The translations under genes were made by a program, and so were the position numbers. Below, piece after piece: positions 20,663 to 32,500 of a stretch of 64,000 nt of DNA. The notes beneath the pieces are model-generated. The model worked only from the letters and a program-made list of their open reading frames with translations. It made no database searches and was not told the origin of the DNA. The DNA is from Bettongia penicillata ogilbyi (Eukaryota > Chordata > Mammalia > Diprotodontia > Potoroidae). The first letter of the stretch is position 1. Each line of letters starts with the position of its first letter. The DNA is taken from assembly GCA_023548195.1 (NCBI GenBank), contig JAJHZJ010000756.1, forward strand, positions 1,426,001 to 1,490,000. The letters run 5' to 3'.

Positions 20663-23523
20663 CTGAAGGAAATAGACAGGGACATGGATGAGGAGGCTGA
20701 AAAGAGCATCTAGTGGTCCTCCTAGGTCTCTAGGAATGGTTCAGAATTAGACTTTGGTCTGGGTGAAGAGGGAATGGGTTAATAATTTAACAGCAAACAC
20801 TTAGATTAGACAGAGAAAATGATTCCTGGTATGAAGGGAACTTCATAGTGAGGGACCCTACATCCTTGGAGGACAGAGTAGATATCTTCATTTCTTTCCC
20901 TCACTTCTTCCCCTATACAACAACACTCCACAGAGTAGTGCAGCAAGCACTGACATCAGGATCCCAGGGGGTTTGAAAGTTCTTAGGACTCTAGGACCAT
21001 GGACCATAAAGGGTACTGCTTCAGTTACAGTGGACTTGGAGATGGCCAGATGACCGATGCCAACTATGAGGAGCAAAAGTAGAATGGATAGCTATGGAAA
21101 CAAGAGAGCTGCCCCCACCAGCCCCTGCCCAGAACAGCGGCAAGTAACTGGTGGTACTAGTAGTGCTCCTGAGAAGACCCTGAGATGAAGAAGGTGGGAG
21201 CTTCAATGCTCGCTAACATCAGCAACACTTTTCTCTCTTCTTTTACTATCTTCTTTCCTTCTGCTTTTTCTTCCTTCTTTCTTTGCTTCTTTCCTTTTCC
21301 TCTTGCTTTCTAATTCATTTTCTTTCATTACTTCTTTACTTCCTTTCTGCTTTCCTTCCCTCTTTATTTTATCTGTCCTCTCCTCCTTCCTTCCCTCCTT
21401 TTCCTTTTTCTTTTCTTCTTTCTTTCCTTCTTTCCTTTCTTTCTTCTTTGCTTCCTTCCATTTTTCTCTTCTTCCTTTCTGCTTCCCTTCCTTCTTTTCT
21501 TTTTTCCTTCTCTCTTCCCTACTTTCTTCCTCTCTTACTCTGTTCTCTTCTTCCCCCCCCTTTTCAATTTTCTATGCCTCAGATTCTCAGGAGCCTTTTA
21601 AAGCCTCACTATTGACTTCAACCTAAAGGAATCCCTGGAACTTCATCCTATAGCCACCCTCGGGCCTTCTATGATGCTTTTCTTTGTGTCCTGAGTTTGG
21701 CCAGGGCTCTCTCCTTGTCTCCATCACCTGGTCACTTACCTTGGTCTCCACACTCTCCACATCATCAAAGCCAACCCACTGGTTGCCCTTGACTGCATAG
21801 GGGACCTGCTGTTCTGGGATTCTTTTGACGGTGGCACCTTGTAGGAACTGGCATACCTGACAGAATGGTGAGGAGGTAGAGGGAAGGGTGGAGAAAACAG
21901 TTAGCCCTGGAGTTTTCTAAGGCCAGAATGCTTAGCCTGGTGTCCACAGACAATCACTGGATACATTTCTGGGGTATCTGGGGATTTGTTTTGTTTTAAT
22001 ATTTTGAGAATTGGTTTCCTTTGTAATCTGATGTATTTCATTTTATGAGTTTATAATGTCATTTTGAGAAGGAACCTTGAGGCTTCAACAAACTCCCAAA
22101 AGGCCCATGGCACGCAAAAAGGCTAAGAAACTGCTCTGAAACATTGCCCTGTACCTAAGCAAGGTATATACCTGGCTATACAATTTCCAACAAGTGGCCC
22201 CCTGAAGTCAACTTGCAAAGGAGATTCCCTCCAAGACCAACCATTCTGTTTTTGGATGGGTTCCCACTGTTAAGTTTTCCTTGTAGCCCCTGAAATCTGA
22301 ATCAATAGCTTCTACCCATTGCTCCTACTTCAGCCTTCTGGATCTGAACAGAATCAGTCATGTTCTGTCTTCCCATCTGTACCATAAGGCCAGAGAGGGC
22401 AAGGATTTTCTTATTTATCCTTGTGGCACCTACCATACCGTACAAATAGTAGGTTCTCAATGTTTATTCAGTGATTGATTCATGGACTTCCAGAGTCAGC
22501 TCCACTATTTTGCAAGTATTTTAGGAAAGATTGAAAGGTAGCAAGAGACTCCCTCCTCCCACTCCCATCCACAGACCTTGGAGCCTTCTAACTAAGTAGA
22601 CTGGCTTCCTGGGGATTTATTTCCCCCCTCTATTCTGAAGTGGACATCCCACCTGACTGTAATATGACAGGAAGTCTAGCCTAGGTAAAAATTCTTGGGT
22701 ACCTCATAGTAGGCCAAGAAGCCTGGTTCTGCAGTGAATTGGCCAGGAGTGCCAGCAGCGTTGGCAGGGGCTCCCACACCTGAGTTAGATGCAGGTGTGG
22801 AGAGGGTGAAGGAGCGACCATACATAGGGATGCCCATGATGATCTTTTCCCCTGGCATGCCCTGATTCTTCCAATAGTTCACAGCATAATCCTGGGGAGG
22901 GAAGGCAAACAAACTGAACTGGACCCTGAGTGTGGAGAGAAATGAAGGGGCCACCCCTGACTCTCTGAGACCCAACACATCTGTCCCTTTTTATTCTAAA
23001 TTCAGCTTTTCCATTGCTGGGGCACAGAGACACAGTTTTATTTGGGGAAGGCAAAGGATTTGCTTTGATCCCTGGCAATAAGTTGATCATTGTCCTTCAT
23101 AGATGATTCTATGTCCCTAAAGAAACTAAGATGTTACTTTTTAAATAAATGAATGAATGAATTTTTTAAAATTAAAAAAAAGACCAGGCAAGGAATTTAA
23201 GAAGAAATTAGAAAACTAGACATATAAGTCTCGACAACAAGGTTGCCAATTTCCTCCTGTCTTCTTAGTATTGGCTGCACATGGCATTTGTCTCGGAGAT
23301 AAGGGATGGAATGAAACTAGCTATTCTCTGATCTCCAAAAAGGGTCACCCACTTTAACAGGAAAGCATAGAAACGAGGCTAGTTTGGGGGTAGCTAGGTG
23401 GTACATTGAACATAGCACCAGTCCTGGAGTCAGGAGGACTGAGTTCAAATATGGCCTCAGACACTTGACACTAGCTGGGTGACCCTGGGCAAGTCACTTA
23501 ACCCCAATTGCTTTGCCTTCCCT

Positions 23524-23589
<66 letters not shown>

Positions 23590-26500
23590 CTAATTTGGAA
23601 TTTTATTTTCCTCTTTGGGCTAGAGTGGAGGCCAGAAAGAAATTGTAGGATAAGACCCATTCTCCTTATTCCCAGTTTTCCACACAGGGTGAGTGTACAT
23701 GAAATTTTTGTTAAATGATTTATGCAAATTGATCAAGGAAGTGGGAGGGAAAGTACCTGATTGGGGAGTCCCCTACAGTGGAAAACACTCTGAATCATAA
23801 CACTCAGAGCTGGGAAAGGCCCTTGGATAGTACCTAGCTTGGTGATCTTTTTCAGATGTAGATTTCAGATATAGAAATGAACACACAGTGAGCCCAAGTG
23901 GCCTTCTCAGAGTCACACAGGGAATAAAAACCAGAGTTAGAATACAAACCCAGATCCCACAATTACAAATCCAGTACTCCTTATACCTCACTAAATTGAG
24001 ACCTGACAGAAACATAGTGGGAGCAAGGAAGAAACAAATAAATCAGTCATGGTACCATTTCTCAAGCTGACAAACTGAATGAAGAAAGATGGTCCGGAAA
24101 ATTCTTCAGGAAAAAAATTGCCTTCCCCCCTAAAAAAATTTCCAGGAAAATAAAAATTTCATATTCTGAAAAGAACAGTGTTAAGGTGGGGGTGAGGTTA
24201 AGGTTAAAGGGCAAGGGTTTTCCCCAGCCTTTCTCTGTACCACCTCTCCCAGACCTTTATATATCTATATGTCTTCCTTGGATAAATCAATTTCCTCACT
24301 TTCCAGTATAAATATCCCTCTTTTGCCTATGTTAAAGGGTTATCACTTGGATCAAATCAGATAAAAGATGTCCACTTCTTTTATCAATATGATGTAAAAG
24401 ATGCTTCCTTAGGAGAGGTTGGGGTTAAGGATGGAATGGGGTTAGGAATAATTGTTACCTAAGCAGATATAGGTCAAGATGGGATGTTCAAATTGAGAAA
24501 TGAAGAATGAGCCAGTACATACTTTGCCATTTGGCGAGGATGATGTCCGGTTTTGGCATAGGCCCAATTGTGAAGAGGCAGTAGGTGTTACCCTGGGCCT
24601 GGAGTCAGGAAGACCTGAGTTCAGATCCCCTCTGGCCTAGTTATGTGACCATCTGCCTCAGTTTTCTCCTTTGTGAAATGGGGATGATAATAGCACCTAC
24701 ATTCCAGGGTGGTTGTAATGACTCAATAAGATAATATTTTTAAAGCCCCTAGTGTATGATGGACATTTAATAAATGTTTGTTTCCTTCTTTTATGAGATA
24801 GGGAGTTCATGACACCTGACTGACCAGCATCCTCTGTCCCTCTCCAGTTGCAAATTTACTGCTTTCCCATTCAAAGCATAGATAGATAGATAGATAGATA
24901 GATTAGATACATATATATATACATACACATATATACATATACGTACACACATATATACACATATATGTATGTATATCCATATTTGATATACAAATGATAT
25001 ATTTATAAATATTTCTCACTTGAAGATGATAATATAAGGAAGACCATGAACTTTTATATACCCTATATGAATGTTCAGTCTTGTCCAATTTTTGTGACCC
25101 CCATTTGAAGTTTTCTTGGCAAGGATGCTAGAGGGGTTTGCCATTTCCTTCTCCAGCTCATCTGATAGATGAAGAATCCAAGGCAAACAAGGTTAAGTGA
25201 CCTGTTCAGGATAACACAGCTAGTAAGTGTCTGAGGCCAGATTTGAACTCAGGAATATGAGTCTTCCTGATGCCAGGCCCAGCAGCCTATCCATTGTGCC
25301 ACCTATACATATACGTATATATGTATATATATATAATATATATAAATGCTCCATATATAAATGATATACTTACAAATCATATTTCTCACTTGAAAGGGAA
25401 ATTAAGAGGAAGATTGTGAACTTTTATAACATATTTAAATGATATATTTATGAATCATATTTCTGTACTAGAGTTCACAATGTATATTGTATAATGATTA
25501 ATAAAGACTGTACTTAGAAACAAAAGTCCTCCTTTGGCCATGCATCTCAGTTCTTCAGTCCTACCACATTATAGTAAGCACTGTTCCTCTGGTCCTGGCT
25601 CCCTTTCTTCAGAGGGCTATTGTGGCCAGTAACCAGAGGAATGTCCCAGGATCCATGGAAGTCGAAGGACAAGAGGTTGATGAAATCCACATTCCTAGAG
25701 AATCCAGAGAGCAAAGGAAGTGAAAAAAGTATTTTTTTTTTCTGAGAATCCATAAGAAACTATAAGGAATCATGAATATTAAGCTTAAGGTATAGCATGA
25801 GGGATTGAGGGTTGATAGAAGGAAAAACTTCCTGAGTATGAAGAGTTTGGGGTCTGGACAGGTGATTAAAGAAGGCCTTCTAGAGCAATCTTTAAAAACA
25901 GGGAGCATCCTCCTCTTTTTCACATCCCATAGCTAGCAGATTATTTTTCCAAACTGGATTAAAGACAGAGGAGTAGATCTGCTGACTCCAGTTAGGCTCA
26001 CCTTGCTAGGTCTTTAATGTCATAGCTGTTGTCAATTGTCTGCCTGCCTGAGGCCACCCCCGCAGACAAGAGAAGCTTCTCCTTCGGGGAATTTTTGACC
26101 TCTTCCTGAAAAGCAACGGCTAACTCCTATGGGACATGAGAAGAGAGATGCCCAACCGTCAGAGCTGAAGAACACAATTCTAGCCTGGGACTTGGGAGAT
26201 ACTATGAATCAAATATTCTCCTTTCCTTAGGAATCCAAGAATCTTACTGGTTAGGAAAGGACAGTCCCTCAGAGGCCACCCATGTGGGTCACCCATCCTT
26301 GCCCTTCTGAGTCTCCTCAAGAATTAGAACAGAATCTGCCCTAAGCTTCTTGTGCCTAGGAAAGGATTAAGAGGGCTATTTGCCATTCAACTGCACATGA
26401 TTCATAACCTCTTCTTGTTAGCCCTTGAAGACTCAGACCATAGTCACCTATTGTTCTGGGAGCTGACCAAAGAGAGGAACTGGTGTGTTCTATCATACAA

Positions 26501-29500
26501 AGAGGGAGGGGCCTGGATTTTCTCCAATAAATTTGAGAGATGCCAACAGCTGAGGATCAGAGCTCCTCCTTTATGTAAATCTCAGTGTGGGATTCTACAC
26601 CCAGTATGGGGAATGGACCAACTGCTCCAGGGGACTAGGCCATACATGAATCAAAGAAGCAAAAAAAGGCTTTTCATTCAGCTCAGGGAAGATCCAATCT
26701 ACATCCAGCCCATCGAAGCCATTGTATCTCAGGAATGGGATCACAGATTTGATAAATGTTGATCGTGATTCGGAAGAATCCACCATGGGATGGAACCTGG
26801 TAGAAACAAGTTTGATGTCTTTTAGAAAGAACAGGGAAGGAGGAGGACAGGACCTAGAGCCTGTGGAAGTTCTTTCATAATTGTAGTCTCATTTCTATCG
26901 TCTAAACAGGACGTTCAGAAAACATATCTGAGCTGAGAAAAACAACTCAGGCTTGAGCTTCTTGGGCTCATGTATCACCATCTTCACTTCAACCATTTTC
27001 TGTGTTTCACTCCTCTTCCATCTCTTTCTCCAAGAACTATAATCAAATTAATATCACCACTGCCTCTATAAAAGGCATGTTAAAGGACTGACTATTGTAT
27101 CCCTATGATTTCCTAGAGTCTAAATTCAAACAGGTTTCTCTGGACACCATGCCCCTCTTTGTATAAACTGTACTGATTAGAAGTTCCTTGAGGGTAGAGG
27201 CAATTTAACTTTTTATTTACATCCTAGCAGAGTTCTTGGTACATAGTAAATATTTAAGAAGTGTTTTTCATTCGCTCATTTATCCTTTTGTTGAATCCTC
27301 TCTTACCTTTGATAATAGCTGATACATACACATATGTATGTATGTATGTATATGTATGTATCTGTATGTATATGTATGTGTGTGTATTGCTTCCAAGTTT
27401 ACAAAGGATACATACATTATCTCATCTGATCTTCACAACAACTCTACAATGTAGATACTATTCTTGTTTTACCGATGAAGAAACTGACCCAAAAAGGCTA
27501 AGGGATTTGACCTTGGGCTTGACCTAAGTGCTGGTGAAAACATCAGAACTCCAGGTAGCCTAGCTGGAGGTCCAATACTCTTTCCACTATATATAGCAAG
27601 GAAGGCATAGGGACTGGACCTGTGATTTAATTGTTATAGAGAGCATCAAGATAATGAAATTCTTCTGTCAGAGTTGGCCAGCCACATCTCTGCAATTTGT
27701 AGTCTTAGAGAACTATTTGGAGCATTGAGAATGATCTAGTGACTTGTCCAAGGTCATACACCAGTATATGTCAGATGCAGGACTTGAATAAGGATTCAAC
27801 TTCCTGGTGCTAAGGCTGATTTTCTACATATAATGATGCCCTTAGAAGGCCAAGAATACCTGGATTCAAACTCTCCCTCTGACACATCTTAACTGGGTAA
27901 TCATGGTTCTCACTTCATCTCCTGTAGCTTCAATTTCTTCACAGATAATTTTATAATGTTTTCCTCATGTTGTTCTTATGAAATAATGTATGTAAAATGG
28001 TTTATAAACCTTAAAATTTCTAATATAAATATCACTGCTATCCAGAAAACCCTGAGGACACAGAATTGGATTGGCTGAGAAAACACCTACCCCTCACCAG
28101 GGCAATTAATATATCTAATCCATTAGAATATAGTCTCCCTGAGGGCAGGCATCATTCTTACTTTTCCTTTGTCTCCCCAAAGATTAACACAGTACTTGGC
28201 ATATGGTACTGGCTTAATAAATGTTTGTTGACTGCTTGAAATAAATAATAGGAGCTCTGTGCTTACCCTTTGGAACCAAATTTGAAACCTCCAATCGCCA
28301 GTAGAGTTTTCAGGTTGGGATTTCTGCAATAGAAGGAAATTGACTTTGATTCACTGAGGACTTGGTTACCATCCTGTCATGGTACCCCAATTCTTCATCC
28401 TTAGAAACACTTCTTTGAATTTAGACATTGTGTTTCTGGAAGATCCTCATTAACATGCTGTTTTCTAATTAATATTGACTCTTAGAGAATTCATTGGATA
28501 GTTCTGCATTTTGAATAACCAAATATCTCTTTCTTTAGTTCCAGAATTGAAAGTTTCTCCTTGCTGAGATGGTATATGCCAGATGTACTGAGCTAGGGCT
28601 AGTTTATCTACACCCCAAATGGTCATGGTCACAACAACCAACTGAGACACAATTTCTTTACACACAGGGTTACCCATGTCTTTTCAGTAATCTCTCTACT
28701 AGCTTCTTTGCATAATGACAAGAAGCATTAACTCCTCATCATCCACTCTCATTTTAGCAGAGATTAGACACTCAACTACAGTTATGATGTACTAGAATGA
28801 AGAAGAAGCAGATTTTGATGGAGAAGAGGTGGTAAAAGGTGCATAGGGTGCCACTCGAGGAGTGAGAGTGAGAAGCACTCTTCATCTTTTCTGCTCTACT
28901 CTATACTCCCACCCCCTGCATGACATGGGGATTGCAATCTCAAGGCTCTCCCATCTTCCTCCCATCCTACCTCAGATGAGCAGGCAAAGATCTAGATCAA
29001 CCCAACCCAATCCAAAGGCTTTGGATGCCCAGACTCCACCCCATTCATGCTCATCCTCATCCCACTGGCCTTTTCTTGAGTCCTCTCAAGGTATAATACT
29101 GGGTGACATCATTCCACTCTTTAGGGATGATCTTATTGTTGCTGATATTGGCAAAGGAGTAGATAACGTGGGTACATAGATGAGGGTCAATGGTGTCAGG
29201 AACAAAATATCCCTGCCCAGCTCGGTACTGGGCCCAGTTAGTGAAGTAGCAAACCAATTTGTAGGCAGAGCCTATAAAGGAGAAAAGAGGTAGTCATGGA
29301 ACCAGTTGTGAGATCAGTTCACCTGGTAGACTCTTACTTAGACAAATGACAAAGTCTCCAAATTGGAAGGAACCTCAGGAACCCATAACTTAACCGGAGT
29401 CTCCTCTACAACATTCCATACAAGTGATGAATTGGCCTCTACTTGGAGAGCTTCAGTGGAAGGAAGAACTCACTACCTCCTGAGGCAGTTCCCTTCACTC

Positions 29501-32500
29501 ACAGCTCCAATTAGGAAGTGTTTGCTTACATCGAGTCAAAATATGTCTTCTAGTCACTCCTCCCTCCTATCCCATTTTTCTGCCCTTTGGGAACAAGCAG
29601 AACAGCAAACTTCTTCTCATGGCTAGTCCTTCAAGTGCTTGTAGACAACTGTTATATTCCCATTGCCTTCACTTTTCCAGGTTATTTCCTGTTATTTCAA
29701 CCATTCCTCTTATTGGTATGGTTTCTCATCCCTCCCATGTTCTCCATCCTAGTCCCCCTCCTCAGAAAGGACTCCATCTTGTCTAAGCTTTTCCTTTGCC
29801 CAGCAATGCAGCCCAGTAATGTGCTCCAGGAAGGGAGCACAATACTCCAGATTTGGCCTGAGTAGGGAAGACAGGATTATAACAGCCTTGGTCTTGAACC
29901 TCATGCCCCTATTCATTCAGCCTAAGATACCATTAGATTTTTGACTACTTATATCATGGTGTTGAGAATTAGTGTTCCATATTGTCTAGGGAGCAAGCTT
30001 TAAAACCAGGAAGAATCATGTCTGAGTCTAGGCCTTGACACATCTGACTTCCTTTCCCAAAACAGTAGCAGAGTTAGAGACAGAGATCACCAACCCAAAG
30101 AAACACAGGCACAGCTAGAACTCAGTGCATTGCACATGGTAAATGCTCCAAGAATGTTTGCTGGACGAATAGGGGTGATGGTCAGTAGAGAGACAGACAG
30201 TGATGAAGAAATACAGACACAGAAAGAAAAGCACAGGAGTAGAGAGAGATAGAAAGGAGAGAAGTACAAAAAAGTCAAGGGGCAGAGACAGAAAAAGGAA
30301 CATTACCACCACCACCACCATCATCATCACCACCGCCATCATCTTTATCACCACCACCACCATTACTATCATCATCATAACCATTTTCATCACTATCATC
30401 ACCACATCATCACCACCACCATCACCATTGTCACCACCATCATCATCATAACTAGTATTTATATACTGATTTGAGGTTTGCAAAGTAGTTTACAAATACC
30501 TCATTTTATCCTTTCAGTAACTCACTGAGGCAGGTCTATCATAATCCTCATGGTATAGATGAGGAAACTGAGTCTAGGAGAACTTAAATGAGTAGCACAG
30601 CTAGCATGATTTGAACTTTGGTCTTCCTCACTCCAAGTTTATCTCTCACCCATTATGCCAGACATAGAAAGCCAGAGCAAGATATGTAACAGAATCACTA
30701 CTTACCACCTTGGATTAGCATCAAGGCCACAAAACCTGCAGAAGAAAATACCAAAAAGGGGATGTTGATAAGTCCAGAGATGAACCCTTCCTCCATGGTA
30801 TGACCCATCACTATGACAAGACCTCCCAACAAACTCAGCCCCAGTCATTCTCAGCTCCTCTGAGGACTTTCTGACCCCAGCAAAGGGCACCCAGACCTTA
30901 GATCCTCAAATGCTCTGGGCCACTGCAACCTTGGAAGCATACATTAAGTCCTAACCAAGGGTAGTTTTCTTTTAGGAGCAAATGGAGCATCTCTTCTCTC
31001 AGGCTGGTTATCTCTATTTGCTTCATATTTCCTAAAGGTTGACAGAACAGCAGAGGTTTGAGTACCTTATAATGTCTATTGCAGACTCTGATCTTCTGCA
31101 AGCAAGCAGATTTTTTGTGAAGGTGGGGAAGGAATTATCTAGCCTGAGATAGCTATTGGCATATGAGGAAATGGAAGCAAGTTAGGGAGAGAGAAGTGAA
31201 AATTTTTCTTCCTAATTACTAGTGAAGTGAGTTCCTTCCTTGAACTCTGTGCCTGGGAAAATAGAGAGAAGAGGGAACAAGTACCACTTATTGTTTGGAC
31301 AATGGACACTATTCATCTCTTCTAGCCTAACACCCAACCTTGGTGGGAAAGAATAATTGCTATGCCTAATCAGGGAGCTGCCCCTGGGCACCCTCCTACT
31401 CATAGGGAAGGATCTAGCTTCTACTCCTTGATTAACCTATGTTATGCAATATGCAAAAAACATTTATTAAATGCCTGCTACATATCAGCATAGAAGTAGT
31501 ATCTGAACTTGGGAAAGGGTGAGATTATCAAAGTGGAGGGAAGAGAGAACAGTTGAAAAAGACCAGAGACAAATCTTAAAAGAATACAAATCTTAAAGGG
31601 TTGAAAAAAGAGGCCAAAGAATTGGCAAAGGACATAGAGAGAGGCTAGAGAGATAGGAGGTAAATTAGGAGAGCAGCATCTAGAAGATGAGGAGGGTCAA
31701 TGGCCACAAAATATGGCTGAAGCTAGATAAGGATCAGAGAAAAAAAACTCATGAGGTTTGATGATTAGAAAATCACTGGTGATCTTTAAAAGACTAGTTT
31801 AAGCAGAGTAGTGGTGATGTAATTACAAAGGGTTGAGTAAAGACTGGGAGTTTATTAGATGTATGAATGAATGAAGTTGAAGGTATCAGGTATAGACTAT
31901 TTCCCCAAGAATTTTAGAAGTAAAAGGGAAAATAAAGATGGCATAGTAGTAGCTCAAGGAGATATAATGGAAAATGGAGAGGCCATTCCCAAAATAGTTG
32001 TCTCCCTAGCTTCTACTTGGCTAATGAGCCTAGTTTGGATGCTCTAGAGGTCATAGAGGTGTCCAGTCCCTCTGTGGGCATGAGGATAGCTACATAATCG
32101 GAAACTGCAATGGGAAAGAGAATGGCACCACCTCTGCCCAGCTGACTTTTCTTCTCATTTCCTTTACTCATACCTCTCACCTGGGAATGAGCTGAATCTA
32201 TATAGGTGAATGTAAGCTCCCTTTCACTTCAGGCCCCTGCATCGCAGGTCCTAATGCTAACACTTTAACAAGCTAACAACATACCAATTATATGCTAGCA
32301 ATGCATCATTTACATGCTACCACTTGGTCATAAAAACAAGGACATTAGCAACATGCCACAGCATGCTAATTATACATTAGCAACACATCAATGACTTCAT
32401 GATAAAAAATCAACATTGCTGCTACCACTAGCAATACTGCTGTTGCTGCTACTGCTGCAGCTACTGTTATTACTGCAGTTGTTCTGCTGCTACTGCTGCT

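Noticed and set aside
21283..21626. Ser/Phe/Leu-rich open frames resembling membrane proteins
   Set aside because: Translation of a CCTT/CTTT tract inside a CHI3L2 intron. The same applies to 57,419-57,761 and 50,818-51,144.
29057..29070. Alternative exon-3 donor CCA|GTGGGA in CHI3L2
   Set aside because: It would end in the wrong phase for exon 4 and make the exon longer than the constant family size of 202 nt.
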